DNA from: Methylobacterium mesophilicum
Lineage (GTDB): Bacteria > Pseudomonadota > Alphaproteobacteria > Rhizobiales > Beijerinckiaceae
Assembly: GCF_022179445.1 (NCBI RefSeq)
Contig: NZ_BPQU01000012.1
Coordinates: 93,384-157,383, forward strand
Length of the DNA: 64,000 nt
Direction of reading: 5' to 3'
A program made the translations under genes and the position numbers. Below the pieces are notes generated by a model. It was not told the origin of the DNA. It saw nothing but the letters and a program-made list of their open reading frames with translations, and made no database searches. This document shows positions 19,476-29,216 of this stretch, one piece after another (the stretch's first letter is position 1; every line of letters starts with the position of its first letter).

Positions 19476-20387
19476 ATGATGATGACCCGCGTCCTCTCGA
19501 CGACCGCTGCCGCCGCCCTCGCGGCGCTGCTGATCGGCGCCGTGCCGGCCTCCGCCCAGGAAGGGCACGGCGGCCCGGTGCCGGGCCGCGTCAACTGGAG
19601 CTTCGCCGGCACGTTCGGCCGCTTCGACACAGCTCAGCTTCAGCGCGGCTTCCAGGTTTACAAGGAAGTTTGCTCCGCCTGCCACTCGATGAAGCTGGTG
19701 TCCTTCCGCAACCTCGCCCAGGAGGGCGGCCCGGACTTCTCTGCCGCGCAGGTCAAGGCGCTGGCCGCGACCTACCAGGTCAAGGACGGCCCGAACGATG
19801 CCGGCGACATGTTCGACCGGCCGGGCCGGCCGGCGGACACGTTCCCGCCGCCCTTCCCGAACGACCAGGCCGCGGCGGCCGCCAACGGCGGCAAGGCACC
19901 GCCGGACTTCTCGGTGATCGCCAAGGCGCGGACCTTCTCCCGCGGCTCGCTGTACTTCCTGACCGATTGGCTGCCGCTGATCGGCTATTCCGAGCAGGGG
20001 CCCGACTACATCCACGCGCTCCTCAACGGCTACGAGGAGGCGCCGAAGGACTTCACGGTCCCCGATGGCGGCCACTACAACAAGTACTATCCCGGCCACA
20101 TCATCGCGATGCCGCCGCCGATCACGGACGGCCAGGTCACCTACGCCAAGAACGATGCCGGCCAGCCCGTGGTCCCCGAGACGGTGGACCAGTACGGCAA
20201 GGACGTCTCGGCCTTCCTGATGTGGGCGGCCGAGCCGCACATGATGGACCGCAAGGCGCTTGGCTTCCGGGTGATCCTGTTCCTGATCATCATGTCGGGG
20301 CTGCTCTACTACGTGAAGAAGAAGGTCTGGGCCGATGTCGGCGGCGAGGTCCACGGCCTCCAGCCGGAGCTGCACAAGACCTTCTGA
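19476..20387 (+). CDS. petC: Cytochrome c1
   Basis: Cytochrome c1 transfers electrons from the Rieske centre to soluble cytochrome c on the periplasmic side. The 303-residue protein has a signal peptide ending near SASAQ/PASAQ, the heme c attachment motif CSACHSM, a Met-containing region that supplies the sixth ligand, and a C-terminal membrane anchor (VILFLIIMSGLLYYVKKKVW). The gene begins with three consecutive ATG codons at 19476; any could be used. It is the last gene of petABC and is closed by a strong terminator. Confidence 0.95.
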   Translation: MMMTRVLSTTAAAALAALLIGAVPASAQEGHGGPVPGRVNWSFAGTFGRFDTAQLQRGFQVYKEVCSACHSMKLVSFRNLAQEGGPDFSAAQVKALAATYQVKDGPNDAGDMFDRPGRPADTFPPPFPNDQAAAAANGGKAPPDFSVIAKARTFSRGSLYFLTDWLPLIGYSEQGPDYIHALLNGYEEAPKDFTVPDGGHYNKYYPGHIIAMPPPITDGQVTYAKNDAGQPVVPETVDQYGKDVSAFLMWAAEPHMMDRKALGFRVILFLIIMSGLLYYVKKKVWADVGGEVHGLQPELHKTF

Positions 20388-20411
20388 GGCGCCGCCTCAC
20401 CGATCCTGCCG

Positions 20412-20443
20412 GGTGGGCCTCCTTCGGGGGGCCCATCTTTTTT
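20412..20443 (+). terminator. Rho-independent terminator of petABC
   Basis: A long GC-rich stem with left arm 20412-20422 and right arm 20427-20437, including G-U pairs, a TTCG loop, then six T residues at 20438-20443. It lies 25 bases after the petC stop. Confidence 0.9.
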
Positions 20444-20503
20444 GCGCTGGGACTGCGTGCTACCGGTCGGTGAACGCGGCTGTCGACCTCTCGGCGACAC
20501 CGA

Positions 20504-20633
20504 TCCCATCCGCCCCCCCTGAGGTGCTGCGCAGCAGCCTCGAAGAAGGGTTCGAGGGATCGCTCCGCGTTGTGGCGACCTCCTTCGAGGCCTCCGCTTC
20601 GCTCCGGCACCTCAGGATGCGGTGGTGGATGGG
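20504..20633. repeat. Long imperfect palindromic repeat, copy 1
   Basis: The outer arms CCCATCC and GGATGGG and the inner arms CCTGAGGTG (from 20518) and CACCTCAGG (to 20616) bracket a region with CTGCGCAGCAGCCTCGA and CCTCCTTCGAGG. The core words CTGAGG, CTGCGCAGCA, CCTCCTTCGAGG and CTCAGGATG recur in the repeat before gatB at about 32.4-32.6 kb. It is a REP/ERIC-like dispersed element that can fold into one long hairpin. It sits in the petC-mtnP gap. Confidence 0.75.
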
Positions 20634-20659
20634 ATGCAGCTCACAAAAGGGAAACCGGC

Positions 20660-21535
20660 ATGACGGCAGCGGTGCTCGGGGTGATGGGCGGGTCCGGGGT
20701 CTACGACCTGCCGGGCCTGGAAGACGTGCGCGAGGAGCAGGTCACGTCGCCCTGGGGCGAGCCCTCGGACGCCCTGCGCATCGGCCGGATCGGCGACACC
20801 AAGATCGTGTTCCTGGCCCGTCACGGACGCGGCCACCGGTTCTCGCCGTCGGGCATCAACTACCGCGCCAACATCGACGCGATGAAGCGGGCGGGCGTGA
20901 CGGATCTGGTCTCGCTCTCGGCCTGCGGCTCGTTCCGCGAGGAACTGCCCCCGGGCCTGTTCGTGCTGGTGGACCAGTTCGTCGACCGCACCCATGGGCG
21001 CGCGTCGTCGTTCTTCGGCGACGGCTGCGTGGCCCACGTCTCGCTCGCGCATCCGGTCGGCCCGACCCTGCAGGCGCGCATCGCGGCGGCGGCCAGGGCC
21101 GAGGACATTCCCGTCCATCGCGGCGGGACCTATGTCTGCATGGAAGGCCCGCAATTCTCGTCGCTCGCGGAATCCCGCGCCTACAAGGCACAGGGGTTCG
21201 ACGTGATCGGCATGACCAACATGCCCGAGGCGAAGCTCGCCCGCGAGGCCGAGATCACCTACGCCACCATCGCCATGGTGACCGACTACGATTGCTGGCA
21301 CCCCGGCCACGACGCGGTGGACGTCGCCGCGGTGATCGCGGTGGCCCGGGCCAACGCCGACAAGGCCGCCCGGCTCGTGGCCCGGCTCGCCCGCGATTTC
21401 CCGGTCGAGCGCGAGCCCTGCCCGGCGGGTTCGCACCGGGCGCTGGACGGCGCGATCATGACCGCGCCGACCGCCCGCGACCCTGCGGTGCTGGCCAAGC
21501 TCGACGCCGTGGCGGGCCGGGTCCTGCACGGATAG
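20660..21535 (+). CDS. mtnP: S-methyl-5'-thioadenosine phosphorylase
   Basis: MtnP splits methylthioadenosine with phosphate into adenine and 5-methylthioribose 1-phosphate, linking polyamine by-products to purine and methionine salvage. The 291-residue protein shows GVMGGSGVYDLPGL, the phosphate-site segment RHGRGHRFSPS, YVCMEGPQFSSLAES, and VIGMTNMPEAKLAREAEI, all typical of the trimeric MTAP family. The ATG at 20660 follows AAAGGG. It lies directly after a palindromic repeat and ahead of hisB; no other methionine-salvage gene is present. Confidence 0.93.
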   Translation: MTAAVLGVMGGSGVYDLPGLEDVREEQVTSPWGEPSDALRIGRIGDTKIVFLARHGRGHRFSPSGINYRANIDAMKRAGVTDLVSLSACGSFREELPPGLFVLVDQFVDRTHGRASSFFGDGCVAHVSLAHPVGPTLQARIAAAARAEDIPVHRGGTYVCMEGPQFSSLAESRAYKAQGFDVIGMTNMPEAKLAREAEITYATIAMVTDYDCWHPGHDAVDVAAVIAVARANADKAARLVARLARDFPVEREPCPAGSHRALDGAIMTAPTARDPAVLAKLDAVAGRVLHG

Positions 21536-21620
21536 GGCGGCCGTGCCCTTTCCATTCCAAAGAAACTCACACTAGAAGGCGCTCGTGGCCCCGGCCGCCC
21601 CGCCACGAAGTCCGAAACAC

Positions 21621-22208
21621 ATGCGCAGCGCCTCCATCAGCCGGAAGACCGCCGAGACCGACATCGCGGTCAGCGTCGGCCTCGACGGGACCGGGCAATC
21701 CAAGATCGCCACGGGCATCGGCTTCCTCGATCACATGCTGGACCTGTTCGCCCGGCACGGCCTGTTCGACCTGGAGGTGAAGGTCGACGGCGACCTGCAT
21801 ATCGACCAGCACCATTCCGCGGAGGATTGCGGCATCGCGCTGGGCCAGGCCTTCTCCAAGGCGCTCGGCGACAAGCGCGGCGTGACGCGCTACGCCGACA
21901 TCCACCTGCCCATGGACGAGGCGCTGACGCGGGTCTGCATCGACATCTCGGGCCGGCCCTTCCTGGTGTTCCGCACCACCTTCAAGGTGGAGAAGATCGG
22001 GCAGTTCGACACCGAACTGGTGCGCGAGTGGTTCCAGGCCTTCGCCATGAATGCCGGGCTGACGCTGCACGTCGAGACCCTGTACGGCGACAACGCCCAC
22101 CACATCGCCGAGAGCTGCTTCAAGGGCCTGGCCCGCGCCTTGCGGAAGGCGGTCGCGATCGATCCCCGCGAGGAGGGACGCGTTCCCTCCACGAAGGGCT
22201 CCCTGTAG
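21621..22208 (+). CDS. hisB: Imidazoleglycerol-phosphate dehydratase
   Basis: HisB dehydrates imidazole glycerol phosphate, step six of histidine synthesis. The 195-residue protein is the monofunctional form, without a phosphatase domain. Metal-binding motifs [12 protein letters not shown] and DNAHHIAES, and the [13 protein letters not shown] segment are present. ATG 21621 gives the family N-terminus ([14 protein letters not shown]). First histidine gene of the cluster hisB, DUF2628, hisH, hisA, DUF29, hisF; hisE and hisI are not in the window. Confidence 0.96.
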   Translation: MRSASISRKTAETDIAVSVGLDGTGQSKIATGIGFLDHMLDLFARHGLFDLEVKVDGDLHIDQHHSAEDCGIALGQAFSKALGDKRGVTRYADIHLPMDEALTRVCIDISGRPFLVFRTTFKVEKIGQFDTELVREWFQAFAMNAGLTLHVETLYGDNAHHIAESCFKGLARALRKAVAIDPREEGRVPSTKGSL

Positions 22209-22235
22209 ACCGTCGTTTCGTCCTTACGTTTGCGT

Positions 22236-22260
22236 CGTCCCGAAAACACCTTTCGGGACG
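22236..22260. other. Perfect hairpin in the hisB-DUF2628 gap
   Basis: CGTCCCGAAA (22236-22245) and TTTCGGGACG (22251-22260) make a perfect 10-base stem with a 5-base loop. No T-run follows. It lies 28 bases after hisB and could stabilise or partly terminate the transcript. Confidence 0.6.
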
Positions 22261-22283
22261 GTGCCGGAGCCGGGAGACCCGCC

Positions 22284-22769
22284 ATGCGGATGCGCAGCTA
22301 CACGCTCCACCTGCCGATCGACGCGCGGCCGGGCGAATCCGTCGGCCTCGACCGGGCGGTGCTCGTGCCCGACGGCTTTGCCTGGTCGGCCTTCGCGTTC
22401 GGCGTTCTGTGGTTCCTGTTCCACCGCCTGTGGATCGCGGCGCTCATCGTACTCGCGGGATTCGTCGCGCTGGCCGGCATCGGCCACATGCTGGGGTTGC
22501 CGCCGGGGATCGCCACGCTCGTCACGCTGCTGGCCTCCTGGCTGGTCGGCCTCGAAGCCTCGAGCCTGCGCCGCTGGACCCTGGCGCGCCGGGGTTGGCC
22601 GGCCCGGGATGCCGTCATCGCCGCCACCCCCGAGGAGGCCGAGGCCCGCGCCCTCAACCGCTGGCTCGATTCCAGCGCGGCGGCGCCGCGGGCGCCGTTC
22701 CCGTCCGGGCCGACCCGACGCACCGAGCCGGTGATCGGCCTGTTCCCCGCGCAGGAAATCGCCCGGTGA
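22284..22769 (+). CDS. DUF2628-family membrane protein
   Basis: A 161-residue protein with two to four hydrophobic segments in about residues 30-95 ([14 protein letters not shown] and the following stretches), then a basic loop and a Pro-rich tail. The pattern fits DUF2628, a family often found inside alphaproteobacterial histidine operons between hisB and hisH. The function is unknown. Starting at ATG 22284 gives the family N-terminus [11 protein letters not shown]. It ends 19 bases before hisH. Confidence 0.75.
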   Translation: MRMRSYTLHLPIDARPGESVGLDRAVLVPDGFAWSAFAFGVLWFLFHRLWIAALIVLAGFVALAGIGHMLGLPPGIATLVTLLASWLVGLEASSLRRWTLARRGWPARDAVIAATPEEAEARALNRWLDSSAAAPRAPFPSGPTRRTEPVIGLFPAQEIAR

Positions 22770-22788
22770 GTGTCACGTCGAGACCCGC

Positions 22789-23448
22789 ATGAGTACCGAG
22801 ACGGTCGCGATCATCGATTACGGGTCGGGCAACCTCCATTCGGCCGCCAAGGCGTTCGAGCGTGCCGCCCGCGAGAGCGGGCGCGACGCGCGCATCCGCC
22901 TGACCTCCGACCCGGCCGTGGTGGCCGCCGCCGACCGCGTCGTGCTGCCGGGCGTCGGCGCCTACGCGGATTGCAGGCGCGGGCTCGATGCCGTCCCCGG
23001 CATGGTCGAGGCGATGACCGAGGTGGCGCAGGTCGCCGCCCGGCCGTTCCTGGGGATCTGCGTCGGCATGCAGCTGCTCGCGACCCGCGGCCTCGAATAC
23101 GAGACCACGCCGGGCCTCGGCTGGATCCCGGGCGACGTCGCGCCGATCCGCCCGTCCGATCCGGCGCTCAAGATCCCCCATATGGGCTGGAACACCCTGC
23201 GGATCGCCCGCGACCAAGCGCTGCTCGCCGGCATCCCCACCGGGGAAGACGGCCTGCACGCCTACTTCGTCCACAGCTTCGCGCTCGCCGCCGCGCACCC
23301 GGAGGACGTGGTCGCGCAGGCCGAGTACGGTGGACCGGTCACCGCCATGGTCGCCCGGGGCAACATCGCCGGCACGCAGTTCCACCCCGAGAAGAGCCAG
23401 CGCCTCGGCCTGGCCCTCATCGCGAACTTTTTGAACTGGCGCCCGTGA
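22789..23448 (+). CDS. hisH: Imidazole glycerol phosphate synthase, glutamine amidotransferase subunit
   Basis: HisH hydrolyses glutamine and channels ammonia to HisF. The 219-residue class I amidotransferase carries the nucleophile in GICVGMQLL, the oxyanion-region [10 protein letters not shown], and the His/Glu pair in QFHPEKS. It works as a heterodimer with HisF, here encoded 1.3 kb downstream after hisA and a DUF29 gene. Confidence 0.96.
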   Translation: MSTETVAIIDYGSGNLHSAAKAFERAARESGRDARIRLTSDPAVVAAADRVVLPGVGAYADCRRGLDAVPGMVEAMTEVAQVAARPFLGICVGMQLLATRGLEYETTPGLGWIPGDVAPIRPSDPALKIPHMGWNTLRIARDQALLAGIPTGEDGLHAYFVHSFALAAAHPEDVVAQAEYGGPVTAMVARGNIAGTQFHPEKSQRLGLALIANFLNWRP

Positions 23449-23485
23449 GCGGGCTCCGGCTTCGGCCAGAAGGAAACGACCACCC

Positions 23486-24229
23486 GTGATCCTGTACCCG
23501 GCGATCGACCTGAAGGAAGGGCGTTGCGTCCGCCTCATCCAGGGGGACATGGCGCAGGCCAAGATCTTCGGCGACGATCCGGCCGCCCAGGCCGCGACCT
23601 TCGAGGACCAGGGCTTCCCCTGGCTGCACGTGGTCGATCTCGACGGCGCCTTCGCGGGCGCGCCGCGCAACGCCGCCGCGGTGGACGCGATCCTCGCCCG
23701 GGTCGGCATCCCGGTGCAGCTCGGCGGCGGCATCCGCGAGATGAAGACGCTGGAAGGCTGGCTGGCGAAGGGCGTGGCCCGGGTGATCATCGGCACCGCC
23801 GCCGTGCGCGACCCCGGATTCGTGCGGGAGGCGGCACGCCTCCATCCGGGCAAGATCGCGGTGGGCATCGACGCCAAGGACGGCCGCGTCGCCGTCGAGG
23901 GCTGGGCGCAGACCTCCAGCATGACCGCCGAGGAACTCGGCCGCCGGTTCGAGGATGCCGGCGTCGCGGCCATCATCTACACCGACATCGCCCGCGACGG
24001 GATCCTCAAGGGCCTCAACGTCGAGATGACCCTGGCGCTGGCCCAGGCCGTGCGGATCCCGGTGATCGCCTCCGGAGGCCTCGCCTCGATCGACGACGTG
24101 CACCGCCTGCTCCAGCCCGATTGCGCCCTCATCGCCGGCGCCATCACGGGCCGGGCGCTCTACGACGGCCGCATCGACCCGCAGGCGGCGCTCGCGGCGA
24201 TCGCGCAGGCGCGCGGCCCGGTGGCGTGA
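23486..24229 (+). CDS. hisA: Phosphoribosylformimino-5-aminoimidazole carboxamide ribotide isomerase
   Basis: HisA performs the Amadori isomerisation that makes PRFAR, the substrate of HisHF. The 247-residue half-barrel repeat protein begins [16 protein letters not shown] with the first catalytic Asp, and has [21 protein letters not shown] with the second catalytic Asp, and ASGGLAS near the phosphate site. The start is GTG at 23486 preceded by AAGGAA. It is followed by a 49-base gap and the DUF29 gene rather than hisF. Confidence 0.96.
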   Translation: MILYPAIDLKEGRCVRLIQGDMAQAKIFGDDPAAQAATFEDQGFPWLHVVDLDGAFAGAPRNAAAVDAILARVGIPVQLGGGIREMKTLEGWLAKGVARVIIGTAAVRDPGFVREAARLHPGKIAVGIDAKDGRVAVEGWAQTSSMTAEELGRRFEDAGVAAIIYTDIARDGILKGLNVEMTLALAQAVRIPVIASGGLASIDDVHRLLQPDCALIAGAITGRALYDGRIDPQAALAAIAQARGPVA

Positions 24230-24278
24230 TAGGATTGCTTGAAGACGACTTGTTTGCAGGATTCCTTGGGAGGCACCG

Positions 24279-24764
24279 ATGCGTGCTGCAAAGGTGGCGG
24301 TCCGCGCCGCCACGACCGGGACTACCTACGCGGGTGATTTCTATACCTGGACCCAGGAGCAGGGTAAACGTCTGCGCGCGCGCGATTTCAGCGGTCTGGA
24401 CCTCGAAAACCTGGCCGAGGAGATTGAGAGTTTGGGCCGCAGTGAATTCAATAGCCTCGTAAGCGCGTGGCGTTTAATTCTGCTGCATATGCTGAAATGG
24501 GATCATCAGCCGGATCGCAGGACACGCAGCTGGATGATCTCCATCCGAACACATCGCAATAGGGCGGCCGATCTGTTGACGGATAATCCCGGGCTCAAGA
24601 GCCGTCTCGCGCAAGCGTTGGAACGTGCCTATCGGGATGCCAGAGACGAAGCTTCGGTCGAGACCGGCTTGCCGTTGCGCGTCTTCCCGAAAGAGTGCCC
24701 CTATGGCCGCGACGAGCTGACAACACGACTCTTCTCGATCGACTCTGAAGACACGCTCGGCTGA
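24279..24764 (+). CDS. DUF29-family protein inserted in the his cluster
   Basis: A 161-residue protein with the DUF29 layout: YAGDFYTWTQEQGKRLRARDF at residues 17-37, then DLENLAEEIESLGRSE, the helix LILLHMLKWDHQPDRR, and the end PLRVFPKECPYGRDELTT. The family is all-helical and of unknown function, common in mobile or multi-copy settings of cyanobacteria and proteobacteria. Third positions are less GC-biased than in hisA and hisF, suggesting acquisition. It keeps the strand and operon spacing, ending 12 bases before hisF. Confidence 0.8.
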   Translation: MRAAKVAVRAATTGTTYAGDFYTWTQEQGKRLRARDFSGLDLENLAEEIESLGRSEFNSLVSAWRLILLHMLKWDHQPDRRTRSWMISIRTHRNRAADLLTDNPGLKSRLAQALERAYRDARDEASVETGLPLRVFPKECPYGRDELTTRLFSIDSEDTLG

Positions 24765-24776
24765 GAAGGTGATCCT

Positions 24777-25580
24777 GTGCTCAAAACCCGCATCATCCCC
24801 TGCCTCGACGTGAAGGACGGGCGCGTCGTGAAGGGCGTCCGCTTCGAGGGCCTGCGCGACGCCGGCGATCCGGTGGAGGCCGCCAAGGTCTACGACGCGG
24901 CCGGGGCCGACGAGCTGTGCTTCCTCGACATCACCGCCAGCCGCGAGGCCCGCGGGACGCTGCTCGACATCGTCAGCCGGACAGCCGAGGCCTGCTTCAT
25001 GCCGCTCACCGTCGGCGGCGGCGTCCGCGCGGTCGAGGACGTGCGCGGGCTGCTGCTCGCCGGTGCCGACAAAGTCGCGATCAACACCGCCGCCGTGAAG
25101 GATCCGGACCTCGTCGCCCGCGCGGCGGAAAAATTCGGCGCGCAGTGCATCGTGGTGGCGATCGACGCCAAGCGGGTCTCCGCCCCCGGCGAAGCCGCCC
25201 GCTGGGAGATCTTCACCCATGGCGGCCGCGATCCGACCGGGATCGACGCGGTGGCGTTCGCCCGCCTGGTAGCCGCAAAGGGCGCGGGCGAGCTGCTGGT
25301 CACCTCCATGGACAAGGACGGGACGCGCTCCGGCTACGACCTCGCGCTGACGCGGGCGATCAGCGACGCCGTGAGCGTCCCGGTGATCGCCTCGGGCGGA
25401 GTCGGCGGGCTGGACGACCTCGTGGCCGGCGTGGCCCAGGGCGGCGCCAGCGCCGTGTTGGCCGCCTCGATCTTCCATTTCGGGCAGGCGAGCGTCGCCG
25501 AGGCCAAGGCCCATATGGCGGCGGCCGGCCTCGCCATGCGTCTCGACGGCCCCGCATCCTCAGCGAGAGCGCCCCTGTGA
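24777..25580 (+). CDS. hisF: Imidazole glycerol phosphate synthase cyclase subunit
   Basis: HisF cyclises PRFAR with ammonia from HisH, giving imidazole glycerol phosphate and AICAR. The 267-residue barrel protein has [13 protein letters not shown] with the first catalytic Asp, [18 protein letters not shown], and [12 protein letters not shown] with the second catalytic Asp. The C-terminal tail after FHFGQ is a little longer than usual. The start is GTG at 24777; the stop overlaps the next gene's GTG (GTGA), coupling it to the dihydroorotase-like gene. Confidence 0.96.
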   Translation: MLKTRIIPCLDVKDGRVVKGVRFEGLRDAGDPVEAAKVYDAAGADELCFLDITASREARGTLLDIVSRTAEACFMPLTVGGGVRAVEDVRGLLLAGADKVAINTAAVKDPDLVARAAEKFGAQCIVVAIDAKRVSAPGEAARWEIFTHGGRDPTGIDAVAFARLVAAKGAGELLVTSMDKDGTRSGYDLALTRAISDAVSVPVIASGGVGGLDDLVAGVAQGGASAVLAASIFHFGQASVAEAKAHMAAAGLAMRLDGPASSARAPL

Positions 25581-26881
25581 GCAGCATTCTTCTGGCCGAC
25601 GCGACCCTCCTCGACCCGGCGACGGGCCGCGAGACGCGCGGCGCCGTGCTGGTGCGCGACGGCCGGATCGCCGACATCGCGGAGGGTGCCGCCCCCGGAG
25701 CCCCGGCGGAGGCCAAGCGGATCGATTGCCGCGGGCGGGTCCTCACCCCGGGCCTGATCGACATGCGCGCCTTCGTGGGCGAGCCGGGGGCCGAGCACCG
25801 GGAGACCCTGGCCTCGGCCAGCGCCGCGGCGGCGGCGGGCGGCGTCACCACCCTGGTCTGCATGCCCGACACCAACCCGGTGATCGACGGCCCGGCGATC
25901 GTGGACTTCGTGCTTCGCCGCGCCCGCGACACCGCGTGCGTCAACGTCCTGCCCGCGGCCGCCATCACCAAGGGCTTGGCCGGCAAGGAGATGACCGAGT
26001 TCGGCCTGCTCCAGGAAGCGGGCGCGGTGGCGTTCACCGATGGCCTGCACGCGGTGGGCAACGCCCAGGTGATGCGCCGCGCCCTGACCTACGCCCGGGA
26101 TTTCGACGCCCTGCTGATGCAGCATGTCGAGGAGGCCGACCTCGTCGCCGAGGGCGTGATGAACGAGGGCGAGCTCGCCTCCCGCCTCGGGTTGATGGGC
26201 ATCCCCCGGGAGGCCGAGACCGTGATGCTGGAGCGCGACATCCGCCTCGTCCGGCTGACCGGTGCCCGCTACCACGCGGCCATGATCTCGACCGCCGATT
26301 CGGTCGAGATCGTGCGCCGGGCCAAGCAGGACGGGCTGCCGGTGACCTGCGGAGTCTCGGTCAACAACCTCGTGCTGAACGAGAACGACATCGGCCATTA
26401 CCGCACCTTCTGCCGGCTCTCGCCGCCGCTGCGGGACGAGGCCGACCGGCACGCCATGGTGCAGGCCCTGAACGAGGGCGTGATCGACGTGGTCGTCTCC
26501 GACCACAACCCGCAGGATGTCGAGACCAAGCGCCTGCCCTTCGCGGAGGCGGCCGACGGGGCGCTCGGGATCGAGACCCTGCTCGGCGCGTCCCTGCGGC
26601 TGGTCCACACCGGCGACCTCGCGCTCGCCAAGCTCGTGGCGGCGCTCACCGTGAACCCGGCCCGGATCCTCGGCCGCGAGGCGGGCCGGCTGGCGGTCGG
26701 CGCGCCGGCCGACCTGGTGCTGATCGACCCCGATCTGCCCTACGTGCTCGACAAGCGGCGGCTCAAGTCGCGGTCCAAGAACTCGCCCTTCGACGAGGCG
26801 CGCCTCCAGGGCGCCGCGGTGCTGACGCTGGTGGGTGGCCGGACGGTGCACGCCCTCGACGATCTCGCGGCCGCGGCATGA
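25577..26881 (+). CDS. Dihydroorotase-like protein lacking metal ligands
   Basis: A 434-residue amidohydrolase-fold protein of the class I dihydroorotase family. Active enzymes carry D-x-H-x-H near the N-terminus; here residues 62-66 are DMRAF, so both metal-binding His are lost (Arg64, Phe66). A second usual His after RYH is replaced in RYHAAMIST. The LTPGLID strand, the KGLAGKEM region and SDHNPQD remain. Such pseudo-dihydroorotases (PyrC' or PyrX type) serve as structural partners of aspartate transcarbamoylase in some proteobacteria. Here no pyrB is adjacent: the gene is coupled to hisF upstream and overlaps plsY downstream by four bases. Annotators often name it pyrC; I would not infer catalysis. 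Confidence 0.85.
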   Translation: MSSILLADATLLDPATGRETRGAVLVRDGRIADIAEGAAPGAPAEAKRIDCRGRVLTPGLIDMRAFVGEPGAEHRETLASASAAAAAGGVTTLVCMPDTNPVIDGPAIVDFVLRRARDTACVNVLPAAAITKGLAGKEMTEFGLLQEAGAVAFTDGLHAVGNAQVMRRALTYARDFDALLMQHVEEADLVAEGVMNEGELASRLGLMGIPREAETVMLERDIRLVRLTGARYHAAMISTADSVEIVRRAKQDGLPVTCGVSVNNLVLNENDIGHYRTFCRLSPPLRDEADRHAMVQALNEGVIDVVVSDHNPQDVETKRLPFAEAADGALGIETLLGASLRLVHTGDLALAKLVAALTVNPARILGREAGRLAVGAPADLVLIDPDLPYVLDKRRLKSRSKNSPFDEARLQGAAVLTLVGGRTVHALDDLAAAA

Positions 26882-27483
26882 CGCTCCCGGACCTCGCGAC
26901 GCCCGCCGTCCTCGGCGGCCTTGCCCTGGGTTACGCCCTGGGCTCGATTCCGTTCGGGCTCATCCTGACGCGGTTTGCCGGGCTCGGCGACGTCCGGGCG
27001 ATCGGCTCGGGCAATATCGGCGCGACCAACGTGCTGCGCACCGGCCGGAAGGGCCTCGCCGCCGCGACGCTGCTGGGCGATGCCCTGAAGGGGACCGCCG
27101 CGGTGCTGATCGCCCGTCAGCTCGGCGAGGGTCCGGCGCTGGCGGCCGGCCTCGGAGCCTTCCTCGGCCACCTCTTCCCGGTCTGGCTCGGCTTCAAGGG
27201 CGGCAAGGGGGTGGCGACCTTCATCGGCGTGCTGCTGGCCTTCAGCCCGCCGGCTCTGGCGGCCTTCGCGGCGATCTGGCTCGGCCTGGCCTTCGCGCTG
27301 AAATACTCGTCGCTGGCGGCGCTGGCCGCCTCCGCGGCGACGCCGCTCGTGCTGTGGGCGCTCGGTGCGCCGACGCAAGCTGTGCTGTTCCTGATGCTCG
27401 GCCTGCTGCTATGGTGGAAGCACGCACCCAACATCCGGCGACTCGCGGCCGGCACCGAGGGGCGCATCGGCCAGAAGGGCTGA
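26878..27483 (+). CDS. plsY: Acyl-phosphate:glycerol-3-phosphate acyltransferase
   Basis: PlsY transfers the acyl group of acyl phosphate to glycerol 3-phosphate, the first step of phospholipid synthesis in the inner membrane. The 201-residue protein has about five membrane segments and the three conserved loops: [21 protein letters not shown], and [18 protein letters not shown]. The ATG at 26878 overlaps the stop of the dihydroorotase-like gene (ATGA). Confidence 0.95.
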   Translation: MTLPDLATPAVLGGLALGYALGSIPFGLILTRFAGLGDVRAIGSGNIGATNVLRTGRKGLAAATLLGDALKGTAAVLIARQLGEGPALAAGLGAFLGHLFPVWLGFKGGKGVATFIGVLLAFSPPALAAFAAIWLGLAFALKYSSLAALAASAATPLVLWALGAPTQAVLFLMLGLLLWWKHAPNIRRLAAGTEGRIGQKG

Positions 27484-27520
27484 GCCGTCACGCGCGACGG
27501 CGTGATCCCGGGGGTGCGCC

Positions 27521-28723
27521 ATGCAGCTCAGCGATGCCCAGCGCCTCGATTGGCTGCGGCTGATCCGGACCGAGGGCGTCGGCCCCCGCAGCTTCCGCAC
27601 CCTGATCAACCGGTTCGGCGGGGCGGCCGCGGCCCTCGAAGCCTTGCCGGCCCTGACCGGGCGCCAGGGCAGACGCGTCGAGCCGCCGAGCCGGAGGCAG
27701 GCCGAGGACGAGGTCGCCGCCCTGGCGCGCCTCGGGGGCCGGCTGCTCGCCACCGGCGAGCCGGACTTCCCGCGCCTGCTCCAAGCCACCGACGCGGCCC
27801 CGCCGCTCATCGCCCTGCGCGGCGACTCCAGGATCCTGGCGCGGCCCGCCATCGCCATCGTTGGGTCGCGCAACGCATCGACCGCGGGGCTCGCCTTCAC
27901 GGAGCGGCTGGCCCGGGGCCTCGGCGAATCCGGCCTCGCCGTGGTCTCGGGGCTCGCCCGGGGGATCGACGCCCGCGCCCACAAGGCCAGCCTGCAGACC
28001 GGCACCGTCGCCGTGATGGCCGGCGGGCAGGACCGGATCTACCCCGCCAGCCACGCGGCCCTGGTCGACGCGATCCTGGGGGAGGGCGGAGCGGTGGTGG
28101 CCGAGATGCCGATCGGCTGGGAGGCGCGGGGCCGCGACTTCCCCCGGCGCAACCGCATCATCTCGGGCCTCGCCTACGGCACGATCGTGGTCGAGGCGGC
28201 GCGCCGCTCCGGCTCGCTGATCACGGCACGCTACGCCCTGGAGCAGAACCGGGAGGTCTTCGCCGTCCCGGGCTCGCCGCTCGACCCGCGGGCGGAGGGC
28301 ACCAACGACCTGATCCGCCAGGGCGCGACCCTGGTGGCCGACATCGACCACGTCCTCGCCGTGATCGGCCCGATCATCGATCGCGGTCCCGATCCCGACG
28401 CGGCCCCCGCGCGGGAGCGGCCGGACTTCGCCGAGCAACCGGACTTTTGGGACGAGATCGATCTCGACGGGCGGGCGGACCTGCTCGACGGCAGCGCCAG
28501 GATGGCCGCGGGCCCCGACGCGCCGGCGGTCGAGCCGGAGGAGCCCGCGGACGACCGCCAGAGAATCATCGCCCTGCTGGGGCCGAGCCCGGTCGGCACC
28601 GACGAATTGGCGCGCAGCGCCGGGGTCGGCGCCCGGGTGGTGCAGACGGTGCTGCTGGAGCTGGAGCTCGACGGCCGGATCGAGCGGCACGGCAGCGGGG
28701 CCGTCTCGCTCCTCAGTCGCTGA
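27521..28723 (+). CDS. dprA: DNA-processing protein DprA
   Basis: DprA loads RecA on incoming single-stranded DNA in transformation. The 400-residue protein has an N-terminal SAM-like region ([21 protein letters not shown]) and the Rossmann-like DprA domain with [32 protein letters not shown] and [12 protein letters not shown]. The C-terminal winged helix is about residues 345-400 ([20 protein letters not shown]). All domains are intact. It converges with ruvX and the two coding regions overlap by 11 bases. Confidence 0.94.
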   Translation: MQLSDAQRLDWLRLIRTEGVGPRSFRTLINRFGGAAAALEALPALTGRQGRRVEPPSRRQAEDEVAALARLGGRLLATGEPDFPRLLQATDAAPPLIALRGDSRILARPAIAIVGSRNASTAGLAFTERLARGLGESGLAVVSGLARGIDARAHKASLQTGTVAVMAGGQDRIYPASHAALVDAILGEGGAVVAEMPIGWEARGRDFPRRNRIISGLAYGTIVVEAARRSGSLITARYALEQNREVFAVPGSPLDPRAEGTNDLIRQGATLVADIDHVLAVIGPIIDRGPDPDAAPARERPDFAEQPDFWDEIDLDGRADLLDGSARMAAGPDAPAVEPEEPADDRQRIIALLGPSPVGTDELARSAGVGARVVQTVLLELELDGRIERHGSGAVSLLSR

Positions 28724-29207
28724 GGGCGTCCGCGTCGGAATCGGCGAGGTTGCGCATCACGTCGAGGCAGCCCTGCAGGATGTAGGCGGCGGCGAGCTTG
28801 TCCACGAGCTGGCCGCGCCTGGCCCGGGACGCATCCGCCTCGATCAGCGCCCGGGTCACCACGGCTGTGGACAGGCGCTCGTCGAAGAAGACGTGCGGGA
28901 TGTCGATGATCGGCTTGAGGTTGCGGATGAACGCGCGGGTCGATTGCACCCGCGGCCCCTCGCTGCCGTCCATGTTCAGGGGCAGCCCGATCACCAGCCC
29001 GCCGACGGCGTGCTGCCGGCACAAGGCGGCGAGGCGCTGCGCGTCCGGGGTGAACTTCACCCGGCGGATCGTCTCGAGGGGGCTCGCGATCTGGCGGCCG
29101 AGATCCGACAGGGCGAGCCCGATCGTCTTGGTGCCGAGATCGACCCCGATCAGGCGCGCGCCACCGCGCGATGCGGCCGCGAAGGTGCGGATCTCGTCGA
29201 AGTTCAT
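28713..29207 (-). CDS. ruvX: Holliday junction resolvase-like protein RuvX/YqgF
   Basis: YqgF-family RNase H-fold nuclease, implicated in pre-16S rRNA 5' end maturation in E. coli. The 164-residue protein has [15 protein letters not shown] with the first catalytic Asp, [13 protein letters not shown], and FFDERLST with the acidic residues of the active site. ATG 29207 gives a slightly extended N-terminus before the first strand. Convergent with dprA; the gene upstream on the same strand (SUKH-type) ends 9 bases before its start. Confidence 0.92.
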   Translation of the reverse strand: MNFDEIRTFAAASRGGARLIGVDLGTKTIGLALSDLGRQIASPLETIRRVKFTPDAQRLAALCRQHAVGGLVIGLPLNMDGSEGPRVQSTRAFIRNLKPIIDIPHVFFDERLSTAVVTRALIEADASRARRGQLVDKLAAAYILQGCLDVMRNLADSDADALSD

Positions 29208-29216
29208 GGCGTGGCC

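Noticed and set aside
18321..20375. 684-codon minus-strand frame over petB and petC
   Set aside because: Antisense shadow of well-supported cytochrome genes.
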